Source: Dioszegia crocea (Eukaryota; Basidiomycota; Tremellomycetes; Tremellales; Bulleribasidiaceae). Taken from it: a stretch of DNA of 64,000 bases. Every line of letters starts with the position of its first letter. Within the stretch, counting starts at the first letter, position 1. The stretch covers positions 756,500 to 820,499 of the forward strand of contig BCKK01000003.1 in the NCBI GenBank assembly GCA_001600615.1. The letters are read 5' to 3'. Shown one piece after another: positions 10,061-21,110 of the stretch. Both the position numbers and the translations under genes were made by a program. A model generated the notes under the pieces. That model did no database searches. It was not told where the DNA came from and worked only from the letters and a program-made list of their open reading frames with translations.

Positions 10061-10989
10061 CTAATCATCAATGTCTGCCTCAGCCCCCTTCTGCTTCTTC
10101 TTGCTTTTCTTGGACCGATTCGCTTTTCTGCGACGCTCCTTCTCCCAGAGGATCTCTTGTCTGGACCACTTCCCTGCCAATTCCACCTCTTCCCTCTTTC
10201 TTACTTCTTTTCTGCTTCCTCCGAGATCCGCCACGCCATCTCCGAGATCGGCCGATGTCATAGCTTCCGCCTTCGTGACATTCGCATCCTCTCGCGTCCA
10301 GGATCCAGTGGCGATCATCAAATCGAGCTTCGCGGCCAAGATTCTGCGAGCTGCCTTGCGATTTGCCTCTCGCGAACGTGTAGGCTGAGCCTGAACGCGG
10401 ATGCCTGTTGGAAGATGAATGAGGGAGACTGAAGATGAAGTTTTGTTGATTGCTTGACCACCCGGGCCAGATCCTGCAGCATCAGCGTAGTCCCGTCAGT
10501 TGCATACCTCTGACAAATTGCTCCTTGAGCTCGTGCTCCGGTATCTCCCCTAGTTGCTGCCTGCCGAGCAGGCGATTCAGTTTTTTGATAGAGACAGGCA
10601 GTGGCGGACGAGCAGCTAGACTGGGCTGGTTGATCAGGTGGGCAAGCTATGAAACTCACCTTGGAGGCGTCACTTGACCTCCTCTCAGATCTTGCGTGGT
10701 CATCGCCTGCCAGAGGTACAGGCTCGACATAGGAAACCACACCTTCTGTTATTTCCTCCTCGTTCGTCTCGTCGTCCAACTCGACGTCGTACTGCCGCCC
10801 CACTTGTGTCTTGCTGAGAGGTGAGGGTGAGATCGAAAATTGGCTCGAGGTGAAATGCCTCCTATACGTAGCCCGAGACCGGAAATTGTCACTGCGAAGT
10901 GAAGCAACGAGGCAGTTCGGCGTTGTGACCAACGAGCGTGCGAGTATCAAGTACGGATGAGCTATGCGAAAGAGAGCCCCGCGGACCAT
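10061..10989 (-). CDS. Mitochondrial class I release-factor-like protein (GGQ, C12orf65/Rso55 type)
   Basis: After splicing, the core reads VRGSGPGGQAINKTSSS, then HLPTGIRVQAQPTRSREANRKAARRIL, the GGQ domain that triggers peptidyl-tRNA hydrolysis. The codon-recognition domains of true release factors are absent, and the tail is strongly basic (WEKERRRKANRSKKSKKKQKG), as in the C12orf65/MTRFR and yeast Rso55 branch that rescues stalled mitochondrial ribosomes. The N-terminus is Arg-rich with few acidic residues over about 45 residues, consistent with a mitochondrial presequence. The start is taken at 10989 (MVRGALFRIAHPY); an in-frame Met at 11103 would add 38 residues but lies only 39 bp from the divergent glycosylase start. 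Introns are near 10475-10509 and 10628-10661. Confidence 0.85.
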
Positions 10990-11142
10990 AGCACATGGTA
11001 TATGGTGCGTAGGCAATGTCGCCGTCTCGGTACTGGCGGAGCCGGGCTCGGCCGGTGAGATGATGACATGACAAAGTGAACTCCATGACTCAGCTTCAAG
11101 CATCGCTTATACTTTACCGCACGACGCCTTACTACTGATCAG

Positions 11143-12652
11143 ATGGACAATTCAGCGCTTTCCACATCTGCCATGCCACTGACAAGGGCTGGTCGAGCCC
11201 GAAGAGCGGTGGCAGTCGCCATCTCTCCGGCAGTCGCTCAGAATCATGCCGGCCTGGCTAGTGCAGCTTCTCGTTTACCATCAGGTCCAGCAGGACTCAA
11301 GAGGTCCAACAGCTCTGTCGACCTCGCACCGGTAGATTCAAAACCCATCATCACCCCACGCAAGAAGCGCGCCCCCTTGGCAACTCCCTCGACCCCGCCA
11401 CCCACTCGAACACTCGTTCCCCTCCACACAGCTCCTGCACTCTTGCCCCCCATCCTCCCCTTCTCGCTCGAGCATGCCATCAGCCATCTCTCGGCTCATG
11501 ACTCTCGTTTCGGGACTCTCTACTCTCACATACCTCTCAAACCCTTCTCGCCACCGCTCGAAGCTGTCGACCCATTCCGCACGCTCGTCACCAGCATCAT
11601 CGGTCAGCAGGTCAGCTGGCTTGCAGCTCGGGCTATCACCAAGAGATTCAGGATGATTTGGGGATTTGAGAGCGAGGAAGGGTTTCCTACCCCTTTGGAG
11701 GTTAGCAAGGGAGAAGTTACCGACTACCGGGCGGCCGGATTTAGTCAACGTAAAGCTGAATACGGTGCGTTGAAGGCCTGAGCCATGAGGCTGATGTCAG
11801 TCATCGCAATAGCCGAGCATTTCGTCTCTGGAGAGATCTCAACAGACCTGCTTAAAGAAGGGACGGACGAGGAGATTGCAAAGGCTCTGATAGCTGTGCG
11901 GGGAATCGGACAGGTGAGTACCGAATGGAACAAGGCTAAGCACCAGTGGACAGTGGACATGTTCCTCATGTTCTCACTTCGCCGGCCTGATGTCTTACCA
12001 GTGGGCGACCTTGGCGTGCAGAAGGGGCTCCTAAAGTGGGCCTTGGCTGCTCACGGTGCCCTGCCGCAATCCACCAAGAAGGCGGGTAAGAAGGCCACAG
12101 CTTCTCGGGAAAAGTATAAGAAGACCGCCAAGATAGAGGACACTCGACCAGCTACTCCGCCGCCGGAAGGGATACAGCTACCGCTAACCCCGCACACCCC
12201 GGCCGGGTCCATGGTCACCAACGGCGGCGCTCTGCAGACCCCTGCGAGCAGTGTCGTACCGGGAGCGCCACCAACTCCATTCACTCCGGGTCACCCCGAG
12301 CGCCCTAAGGCTGATATACTCGTCAAACTGGAGGACGTCACAGCGACTCCTGCTGATCTGCCGGATGGGCCCACGCAGGAGATGATGATCTCCGCGCCTG
12401 TCGATGCTTCATGGAATGCACATCAAGCAGCACCTTTGGGGGAAGGGCTGAGTGTCGAGACTTTGAAGGCGAGATTAGCGGGTAAGAAAGTCAAGTGAGT
12501 AATCATCAATCAAGCCTGCCATATGACGGCGCTGATTAGCCAGAGGAGGAGCCTACCTCACACCGAAGGAGATGGAGGTTTTGACAGAGGGATGGAGGCC
12601 GTACAGAAGCATCGGCGTGTACTACATGTGGCCCGCTGGAGAAGACTTCTAG
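11143..12652 (+). CDS. MAG1: DNA-3-methyladenine glycosylase, AlkA/MAG1 type (HhH-GPD)
   Basis: The first about 85 residues are low-complexity and basic (TPRKKRAPLATPSTPPP), probably a nuclear and unstructured head. The catalytic core follows: DPFRTLVTSIIGQQVSWLAA, then VRGIGQ joined by a 33-nt intron (11914-11946) to WTVDMFLMFSLRRPDVLPVGDLG. The helix-hairpin-helix Gly motif and the catalytic Asp before LG are both present. The last exon ends PYRSIGVYYMWP, the usual C-terminal signature. Between core and tail is a long Pro/Thr-rich spacer (about 12130-12400) not needed for catalysis. The enzyme removes alkylated purines to start base-excision repair. The other introns are at about 11766-11801 and 12496-12543. 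The 33-nt intron is a multiple of three without an in-frame stop, so its retention would insert 11 residues into the hairpin. Confidence 0.93.
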
Positions 12653-12899
12653 CGTGTGAAGAGTCTCCATGCATTTGTCTGCATCGGAATGAGGAGTGGC
12701 AAGCATGTGCCACATTGCGGGAATAGCCGGAAATACAAAGTTGAAAGCCAGCTTTGACTTTTGGTCACGCGTTGATTGTTCTTTGCATCATAGCTAGCCC
12801 GATACGCAAAGATACATACAGCTCCCAGTTTCTAAGCCAGCGACCTAGATCTTAGACGACCCCTTTTCCACATCCGCAAAAAGTTAACTCTACAACAAA

Positions 12900-15121
12900 A
12901 TGGCCGACCCATCATTCTACGAAGCCGAAGAGGATGATCTCCTTTCATCCCTCGCCGCACCACAGTACCCCGGGTCGGAATCTGTATCACAGGAAGACGA
13001 GTACAAGCGGATGCAGGAGTTGGAGAAGCACGCGTATGCGCAACATGGGGAGCAGGCCCACGGGGATGGAGAGCTCGGGATCCAGTTGGAGATGGTTCAC
13101 GAGGATGTCAAGAGGGTGAGTTGAGCCGTCAAAGGGTGTAGAGGTTTCTATATCAACCCATTGGCTACTAGGAGCTGCATAATGGGCTAAGCCAGGCTAC
13201 AATGCCTCGATACTGATATCGCAGTTCCTGGTCCTGTTCCACCAGGCAATTCTCGAGAACGATCTTGCGACCATCACTTCCATGTACGAGTCTGGCTGGA
13301 ACAAACTCACACAAGCGCACTACGCGCAGAGCGAATGGCCCGAAGCGGAGGTCATTGCTCCTTTGGTGCAAAATGGTACGTACCAATATTTAGCCCAGCT
13401 AAAGAAGCCAGACCAGGTCTTCCTCACTCTCTATCGCGAGCTATACTTCAGACACGTATATGCTCGTCTCCAACCTACCGTTGATGACCGGTTCCAATCA
13501 TACGAAAACATCTGCGAGCTGTTCAACTACCTATTGAGTAAGTCTTGTCATATGGCACCACTAACGGCAGACTCTGAAGGTCCTGTACCCCTCGATCTGC
13601 CCATCCAATGGTTGTGGGACATGCTCGACGAATTCGTCTATCAATTCCAGTCATTTGCTCAATGGCGATCGAATCCTACCAACAAGTCGGACGAAGAAAT
13701 GGAACTGCTGGCAGAGGCTCAGCAAATATGGAGTTCGTACTCCGTCTTGAACGTATTGTACAGTTTGGTACAGAAGAGCGGCATCAACGAACAATTGAAG
13801 GCCGAGCGGGAGGGCAAATCTCAGGAGGAAGTCGCGTAAGTCAGCGCTCTGTCTATAGCTAATCTTCAGCGAGATAGCAGGAGAATACGGAGCGAAGCCC
13901 CTCTACCGCAATCTCGGATATTTCTCTCTGATCTGCTTGCTGCGTGTTCATGTCTTGCTTGGCGATCCCACTCGTGAGTTCCTGTGTGAATGCGCTGATA
14001 TCAGTCGCCCTGCAATCCATGGAGAACGTCGAGCTTGCCGGCGGATCCTTCCTTACTCGCATCACTGCTTGCCACGTTACCACCTACTACCATGTCGGTT
14101 GCGCCTACATGGCCCTCAGCCGATGGACGGACGCCACGAGAATATTCGTTTCCGTCCTCATCTTCTTCCTGCGAATGAAGCAATATCACACCAGGAGTTA
14201 CCAGTATGGATCAGTAAGTGTTTAGCTATCAACTGCAGCTGACTGGTAGATCGCAAAGCAGTGTGAACGCATGTACGCCCTGCTGGCTATCTGCACATCA
14301 CTGGCTCCAGGACCCACCGACGAGAGCATCATGTCGATCGTCAAGGAGCACTACGCCGACCAGCTAGCCATACTTCAACGCGGAGGGTGAGTCATTCTAC
14401 CCGCACCCGCTGATGACTAGAGACGACGCCCTCACCACATACAAAGACCTCTTCCTTTCTGCCTGCCCCAAATATCTCTCAGTCAACCCACCACCATATG
14501 AAGAACCTCAACAGCTCGAGGCATACATAGAGAGCCCACCCCAAGACGCCACCGCTCGTCACGTCGAGCTTTTCCTCGCAGACGTTGTCGCCGTCAAGAG
14601 TGTGCAGTCAGTCCGCAATCTGCTAAAGCTCTACACCAGCATAGACGCCAGCAAGTTGTCAGCATTCATTGGAGAGGAGGCTGGCGAAGAGGAAGTGCTG
14701 CAGCAATTGATGGCACTCAAAGCTGCGAGCAGGAGCTATCAGGGCAAGGCCGGAGGGAGCTTGCTGGATGGGGAGAGAGCGAGCATTAACAACTTGGACT
14801 TCACAATCGACGGAGTAAGCATCCCTCACAGACAGCGCTGACGTCCAGGCAATGGTTCACGTTGAGGAGACCGTCACCAATCGCCGCCTAGCAGGCTATC
14901 TCATCCGGAACACTGAGCACGCACAACGAGTCCTCAACACCGTCAGGGCCGCACCATTACCGACAACCGGTCAGCCCCCGGCAGAGCGACAGCAGCGGAG
15001 GGATGGACAGGCTGGCGGACAGGGAGCACAGGGTCAGGGACAAAGAGGTCAGAAGGGTGGCCCTCAAGAAGGCAAGCCATCGGCTTGGCAGAGCAAGAAC
15101 CGGGTCCGTATCGCGGCTTAA
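12900..15121 (+). CDS. Eukaryotic translation initiation factor 3 subunit L
   Basis: Conserved blocks in order: [84 protein letters not shown], and a PCI domain ending [18 protein letters not shown]. These identify eIF3l, a subunit of the eIF3 scaffold that holds mRNA and 40S subunits together at initiation. The head is acidic; the last about 50 residues are a Gln/Gly-rich, disordered tail ([16 protein letters not shown]...). The first intron is 13116-13224 (109 nt); it spans an open GAG..CAG stretch, but joining VKR directly to FLVLF gives the family consensus. Further short introns are near 13377-13413, 13538-13570, 13838-13869, 13974-14005, 14214-14250, 14388-14421 and 14814-14848. Confidence 0.95.
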
Positions 15122-15515
15122 CGGATGATGCCTTTGGCGGTCATGCAGATGGTCCATTGCGCACTGACAGCTTTGCCCGACGCAGACGTGACTCATCCCC
15201 CACAACCAAAGAGCTGATCATACTGTTTGCTGACCACGGACCATTGTATGCCGATCCATGGGATTCAACGAAATACACCAAGCAAAGCTCCGGCTGGTCA
15301 CGCGCGCGGCTCACTGCTTCTTCGTCTGGACCGTGCGAGGTTCTCCCCGGCGGCGGTCCGAGCGGACTTCATAGACTTCCCGCTTAGCTCCGTTGTGCAT
15401 CCCTATTCTCACCGTCTCTTCCTCTCCCGATATCTTGACGCGTCTTGATTGATCGGCAGTAGCAAGCCTCCTTGTCACCTCTTACGAGCGAGTACACGCT
15501 ATCGTTGTCGCAAAA
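15122..15515. other. Intergenic, eIF3l 3' side and promoter of the next gene
   Basis: A stretch of 394 bp between the eIF3l stop and the next plus-strand start. It includes pyrimidine-rich tracts near 15405-15430 and 15470-15490, usual just upstream of fungal transcription starts. No gene, repeat or structured RNA is apparent. Confidence 0.6.
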
Positions 15516-17098
15516 ATGGCGTCCCGGCCTGCCCCAGCTGCCCCGGCGTACTCAATGACCTATTCCAATTTGCGACGTCGCGTTGCCAGCGGTGAACTCC
15601 TTTTGCGAATACACCACCCCATGTCCACATCTCCGCTGGTCTGGACAGGATCCGTGACCACATCTGGCTTCTCGGCGCCGCAAGGAATCTTCGACGGCAT
15701 CACTGCCTCGGAGTACGCCAAGACAATGAGCGGTCTCAATCTCTCTGGCTGGATGGATGCCCCCGATACGAGAGAGCAAATCGTCAATCACATTCTTGAC
15801 CGCCGAGCGAGACCATCCCCGCCCGATCCCATTACACAAGACATTGAGATGATGACGGCGTCTCCCTTCATCTCAGCCAGTGCCGATCTGGATTGGGCGC
15901 TGTACTGCATTGCACACCAGCTGGGGGTGACCGAGGTCCGAGCGATCCACCTCGCCATTATTCGTCGACCAACGCCAATCATATATCCTGCGGGCAGACG
16001 TAACGACATGGCAGAAATCGTGGTCCGCCCATTTCCAAGGGGTCCTAGGGAGGCGCTCAGTGGTCTGGGGGAGCAGGACAGACGCCACTATTCATCGGCC
16101 GAAGGGAAGGCGAACGAAAGCAGTGAATGGCTCTTTTTGGGGCGGATCTTTGGAACCTCAATCCTGTGCGATCTCGTCTTCACCCAAACTGTAAGATTAT
16201 ATTCGTCAGTACGGGTCGCCGGGGCCACGCAGCTGAAGATTACCAGGCTTTACCGTTCGCACTCCCTATTGATTTTTGGAGGCCTCTCCTGGACGATAGA
16301 AGCGGACAGTCTGGCTGGTTGACCCATTTACGCAGTGGACGGTGGAATACTCCTGGACAGAGTGCACGCCACGCAGAGTGGCCAGCGACTCCAGTCGATC
16401 CGTACGTACTCATTCTTGATTTTACAGTCATCAATTGACGAACCCTTAGACAACAGATCAACATGTGGCCGCCGCGTAAGCACGCAGCGCCTATGTCGCA
16501 CCATGTACCGGCACCAGCACACGTACAACACTGGCAGCATCATCCACCACATCGCTCGGCTGGACTACCCCCGCGGCCCCTCGGCCAGATGGGATCCGTC
16601 TGCGACCCCCGTCATCGCCCTTGGGCCTTACCGGCGAGACCTCCCATGCGACCGCTACTTCTTCGTCCGGTTGGCCATCCTCATCCCTATCATAATTTCA
16701 GCGCGCGACCTCGGCCCAATTCTTCTTTCAGGTCTCCCCCTACATATCCACACGCGCGACCCATCGGTCTCTGCGTGAATAACCAAATGGGCCGTCCCCC
16801 GCCGACGATGACGTCTCAGGCCCCGCAGACATATCAACGTGTTGAATCCGCTGTACCACGGCCGAAAATAGTCCCCGAAGTCTTGACACTGGTGAACAGA
16901 CACATACAGCCAGTCGCTAATGCGCACCAAGGCTATCGGGCTCAGCAACCAGCTGTGCAGCAGGGGTCACAGCACTTTGCTGAGCGCCGTGACGAGGCGG
17001 ATTTCGTGGGTCCCGAAGATTTCGAGAGCAACTCATTGGCTCGAGCCGAAGCGATGTTGGTAGGTGCAATCTATAACCTGCGGCTGACATATAGATAA
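15516..17098 (+). CDS. Uncharacterised DUF7587-like protein, paralogue 1
   Basis: Three exons (15516-16190, 16247-16401, 16450-17098) give about 492 residues. The N-terminal domain runs GELLLRIHHPMSTSP ... SPFISASADLDWALYCIA ... AIHLAIIRR ... SSEWLFLGRIFGTSIL. The pattern of an xLLRI strand, an FISaSxDxxWAL helix and a final SEWLxxGRI strand resembles fungal DUF7587-type proteins, whose fold has been likened to ADP-ribosyltransferases; that link is my inference. The C-terminal half is Pro/His/Gln/Arg-rich and looks disordered (WPPRKHAAPMSHHVPAPA...). The next gene is a clear paralogue: it shares the NLDYAI/DLDWAL, IHLAVI/IHLAII and SSEVLFYGRIFG/SSEWLFLGRIFG blocks and the position of the first intron. 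No catalytic residue can be assigned. Confidence 0.72.
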
Positions 17099-17554
17099 AT
17101 CTCCGGCTGTAAGAGTGTGGTGAGAATTAGAGATGGTCGCGATAGGCGCGATATGTCGGCAGCCAGGAGATTTAAGACGAGAATCATTTCAAGCAGCTCG
17201 ACACTCCTCCAGGTCAAATTTCATTCCATGTATTTTGTTTTCTTCGAGCAATGAAAAGTACAAAACATGGTGATGACAGCCCAAACGCGAGGCTAAAGAA
17301 AACGGGCATTGCCCAGTTTACGCCGAATTAGAAGCCAAAAAAAAGTGATTCCTGCGTCTGTGCCCTGGCGATGTCAAAGCACGATCAAGGCCCGAGCGCC
17401 TACAAGTGGCCAAGCGACTCCAGAAGTTGGTGGTCTCTAAGCTGTTAGCTTCCTCCTCTTCCTCTAGACCGAACATTGACAACCACTTGACTTTGAACCG
17501 GGACATCCCACAATATCACGTCTTGAGATATTCATTCTAGTCCTCATCTACACA
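17099..17554. other. Intergenic between the two DUF7587-like paralogues
   Basis: 456 bp with short A-rich runs (about 17335-17346) and no conserved reading frame. It probably holds the 3' UTR of paralogue 1 and the promoter of paralogue 2. I see no repeat or RNA gene. Confidence 0.55.
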
Positions 17555-18554
17555 ATGTTGTCGTCTACATATGAGCGCCTTCACGCCTCCTCTCGCGTCG
17601 GCAAAGTATTTTTCCGAATCTGGGTGGTTGGCGGGGAATCACCGCTTGTTAGCCACTGGAGATCCGGTCGTTCCGGCTTCTTCTCGCCCCATCCATTTTC
17701 AGTCGGCCTCGACAATCTCGCCCTGGACGAACGATGCGACAGCCGTTTGCTCGAGGCGGATGATGTCAATCCATGGGTGCAGGATTCGATCCTAGAGCAT
17801 GTGAGGGGTGACGGAAGGTGGCTATCGAGGGACCGGTGGGCGGCAGGCAGTCATGTGGCGAGAGGCACAGTCATCAAACGCAGTACTACGATGCCTATCT
17901 CAGTGGTGGGGAACACTCAGCGACACTCACAGAGCGACTCTGCAGGAACAGACACGAACACATCACCATGGATTGTTACCTACCGAAATCTCGACTATGC
18001 CATTCACCGCATCGCTCGTCTCTTGCAGAGAGATACCGGGGCGACAATACACCTGGCGGTCATCGAGCTCGGGGTCGAGCAAGGCAAGACCTTCGAAAGG
18101 TTCACGGCGTCAGCACCACATCTTCAACGCTCAAGGAATGTGGCTCCTCAGGGAAGTGCGGAAAGAAAGCTCCTCGATCAGGCGTGCGGATTCGCCGAAA
18201 AGAGCAGCGAGGTCCTATTCTACGGGCGAATTTTCGGTGAGAGTGTGAAGGAAGATTTTCAATGGACCGCGCAGGTAAGCCTGACGATGAATGAGTGCAC
18301 CGGATAAGAGTGGTGGCTAATCGAAACAGCAAGCACCGTTTCCGCTCCCCTCGCTGTTTTATCGAGAAAAGTCTCCAACAGCTCGGCCTCCGTGTACACC
18401 GCGTATGTGGTTGCGCGAGCTGATGTGGGATCCATCAACGGCGTCCTACACTACCTTCCTGAGGTACATGAAGGAAAGAGAGCGGGGTGTGGAGGAGGAG
18501 GAGGAGGAGGAGGAGGAGGAGGAGGAGCACCGGGCTCGAATAATGACCTTCTAG
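17555..18554 (+). CDS. Uncharacterised DUF7587-like protein, paralogue 2, poly-Glu tail
   Basis: Two exons (17555-18274 and 18330-18554) give 314 residues. The N-terminal domain contains VFFRIWVVGGESP, NLDYAIHRIARLL, ATIHLAVIELG and SSEVLFYGRIFGESV, each aligned with the same block in the gene just upstream; the intron after FQWTAQ matches the intron after VFTQT there (55 and 56 nt), and both second exons open with a Pro-rich PFPLPSLFY / LPFALPIDFW segment. The proteins therefore arose by tandem duplication but have diverged greatly outside these blocks. The C-terminus carries twelve consecutive Glu coded by a pure GAG repeat (18492-18527). Function is unknown; the family guess is DUF7587-like. 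It is the last gene before a 5.9-kb repeat-rich gap. Confidence 0.72.
18492..18527 (+). repeat. (GAG)12 trinucleotide microsatellite
   Basis: Twelve uninterrupted GAG units inside the last exon of the second DUF7587-like gene, encoding a poly-Glu run 8 codons before the stop. An uninterrupted codon repeat suggests length variation by slippage between strains. Confidence 0.95.
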
Positions 18555-18717
18555 ATAAGTGTAGTCAGTGAGACATGATGACGCCTTTAATCAACAGACT
18601 CTATATACTGTCAGCACTACTAATTATTCTTCGTTTTCCCTCGCAACCTTGGACAGTACCACTTAGTCCGAAGTCAGAGGACGCACCGATTCGAAATATA
18701 CAAGTATTCACGTTACT

Positions 18718-18768
18718 GATCTCAGTGAGTATCATATTCATGATTATGGCCCAGCGGTATTCCCGCCG
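18718..18768 (-). repeat. ~70-bp dispersed repeat, copy 1
   Basis: Reverse-orientation, diverged copy: it reads CTCAGTGAG, then CATGATTATGGC, and ends CAGCGGTATTCCCG, the complement of the family's GGGAATACCGCTG start. Shares order and spacing of blocks with the better-kept copies. Confidence 0.6.
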
Positions 18769-18949
18769 CATTGGATTTTTGTGACTGATGTAACTCATAT
18801 GTGCTGCGTCAGCTATACAATGTCCACTATCCAATGAGCTATATACCGGCGGTACAAGTTTAATGTGATGCCAGCGTCCAATGTCTTTGCGGTGATAGTC
18901 TCTCTCCATCAGAAAAATCACTATAGTTACATGATGACTACAGCTTCTG

Positions 18950-19016
18950 GTGTTGCCATGTGCCAAAAGGATGGGTACCACACTCAGTGAGATGAGCATC
19001 GTATATATACTGACAG
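18950..19016 (+). repeat. ~70-bp dispersed repeat, copy 2
   Basis: Well-kept forward copy without the GGGAATACCG head: TGCCAAAAGGATGGGTACCA, then CACTCAGTGAGATGAGCATC, then GTATATATACTGACA. Nearly identical over about 55 bp to the copies at 21731 and 23590. Confidence 0.85.
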
Positions 19017-19132
19017 AAAGAGGTCGAAGCACTAGCTAGAGCTATGAGATGAAGAGGAAACCTAGTCACGTAATACGGATCTATGACGTGTCATTATACT
19101 AGCGTACCAGATTCCAACATGATGATCGAAAG

Positions 19133-19201
19133 TGACAGTACATAAACGATGCTCATCTCACTGAGTGTAGTACCCATTATTTTGACACAGCGGTATTCCC
19201 G
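19133..19201 (-). repeat. ~70-bp dispersed repeat, copy 3
   Basis: Reverse-orientation copy: TGACAGTACATAAACGATGC, then TCATCTCACTGAGTG, TACCCAT and CAGCGGTATTCCCGC. All blocks of the family are present in complement. Confidence 0.85.
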
Positions 19202-19270
19202 CTTAAAGATCAACTTGTACAGGTGCTGCAACAACCGCTGTACTCGAGAGTGAGACCGCGTGTGGGCTGA

Positions 19271-19322
19271 CGCTGTGCCAAGCGAATGGGTACCACTCAG
19301 CATAGTATGTTTACTGACACCA
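19271..19322 (+). repeat. ~70-bp dispersed repeat, copy 4 (short)
   Basis: Forward copy with internal loss: CGCTGTGCCA, GAATGGGTACCACTCAG, then a shortened GCATAGTATG and TTTACTGACAC. Confidence 0.6.
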
Positions 19323-20253
19323 CGCTCAATCGGTGAGATAGCCGTCATGAGAAAGCGCACTGAGCAGGCGCACTCAGTCTGATCCGATGCGCACCATCAT
19401 GGAGGAAAGATGTAGGTACATGACACAAAGCTGAAAGAGTATAAATCGCGACAATACCGCGGTATGAATATACCAGGTCGGAGACACGTCTCAGCGAGTG
19501 GTCACGCTGTACGTACAACTAAGTAGACGGTAGTAGGCAGATCCTGACACAACATCGGACTAATCGTCGCAACCAGTGTTTTGCCATGTGACATCAGCGG
19601 CCTGGCAAATGTCGCTGATAGAAAGCGGGGCCGAACAATGAGGCATGCGAGACTAGAACAGACATATCTTGAACATTTCTAGTATTAGGTTGTGCTTTAA
19701 TTTAAGACTAGATCAGGCTGCTACATAGATCAGTTCTAGGCGTGTTTCTCTTAGCTAGCGGTTCTCGTACTCTAAACATTCATGTCAGCTGGGAATTAGA
19801 TCGCCCCTCCTACAGTAGCTGATCATTCCCAATAATCAGTAGTCTAGTCATTTGAGCGGCCCATCATACACACATTTGTCAGATCCAACAGTAATACAGT
19901 ATCAACCAACGTTACAGAATCTCATCAGTTGCCGAATATCTAGTGAAGTCGTCTCAGCATGGCAGTCTAGTCCCCATGGATGACAGCAATTAGGATGGTA
20001 CACGTACCAGCCTATGCTCTCTGTCCACTACGAGAATACCGCAGCGACTCTCACCTTCAATGATACGTGTACATGGGAAGTGACTGTGCTTTGTCGCTGA
20101 CCATAATGTATTGACTGAGACCAGCCCAGATAAGAAAGCACATACAGTATATAGTAGCTGCCTAGTTGCCCATGGCGGTGGTAGGCAGACTAAGACCTAA
20201 TTGATTGTGGGATTTAACCGTATGGGGGATCGCTTTCTCAAGAGTGTTATTTC

Positions 20254-20502
20254 AGCTGGAACAAGAATCGATATACTGACGAGTTGGAAGGGATGTCTAA
20301 ACTACTCTACTTGCTGACCAGACTATATACTGAAAACTAATCCAAGTGCCAAGAAAAAACAAATGTGCTACTCTAAGAGTTCAAACAAGAACTTTTCCCT
20401 TATCGACCACACACGCGTCCCTTCTCGGCGCTAAGTCACCCCACGGATAAACACTCCAATGCGGGTAGACATCCCGACACGGACAGACATCCCGACATTG
20501 AC
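20254..20502 (-). repeat. LTR/TIR-like repeat B, left inverted arm
   Basis: In complement this stretch reads GTGTCGGGATGTCTACCCG, then a ~100-bp middle, TCAGTATATAGTCTGGTCAG, AGTAGAGTAGTTTAGACATC, CTTCCAAC and TCTTGTTCCAGCTG. The same blocks in the same order occur forward at 20813-21058, so the two form an inverted pair around about 310 bp. Identity is partial in the middle. Confidence 0.75.
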
Positions 20503-20812
20503 AAGCCTAAAACTAATCTCTCTATCAGCCTGGTCTAGTCAAAAGTACAATCTGACATCAATGTCCAAGGTCTCAAATTAGTCTCCACTGAAGTCTAGTC
20601 TGCCTCGTTATCCAGCTCAGCTTCCAACAACTTGTTCGAACATCCGGCCCGGCCATTGATGTTGCTCGGCGGGACACTGATCCCTACAAAATCCTCCATC
20701 TCAGACTATCGGAGTCTGATACTCGAGTTCTAGATCCGTGTCATGTACATAGATGACCTATCTGATCCACGGCTCTAAACAGTGCTTGGATACATTTCTT
20801 GTCGGATGTGTG

Positions 20813-21110
20813 TCCGTGTCGGGATGTCTACCCGTGTCAGCGTGTCTACCCGTTGGGTAGCTTGGCGCCAAGGGTGGACGCATGGTGGTTGATCAGAGGC
20901 GAGGGTGTTGATTGGACATTTAGTATAGCGTGTTTGATATCATAGATTAGATACTCCCTGGCAGTTGGCATTAGTCTTCAGTATATAGTCTGGTCAGTAG
21001 ATAGAGTAGTTTAGACATCGCTTCCAACTTGTCTACCGAGTCTTGTTTCAGCCAGCTGCAACACTCAATCTGGAGAAGCGCTCACCCCATACGGTCAGAT
21101 CCCACATTTC
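20813..21110 (+). repeat. LTR/TIR-like repeat B, right arm
   Basis: Forward copy: GTGTCGGGATGTCTACCCG, a second TGTCTACCCG unit, GGTAGCTTGGCGCCAAGG, GATTAGATACTCCCTGGCAG, TCAGTATATAGTCTGGTCAG, ATAGAGTAGTTTAGACATC. The copy at 22615 matches further right (GAAGCGCTCACCCCATACGG against GAAGCGATCACTCCATACGG), so the element extends to about 21110. The TATATA block suggests a promoter as in an LTR. Confidence 0.75.

Noticed and set aside
13116..13224. Possible GC-AG intron and extra small exon (ELHNGLSQ) in eIF3l
   Set aside because: A single 109-nt GT-AG intron joins VKR directly to FLVLFHQAI, which is the family consensus, so the extra exon is unnecessary.
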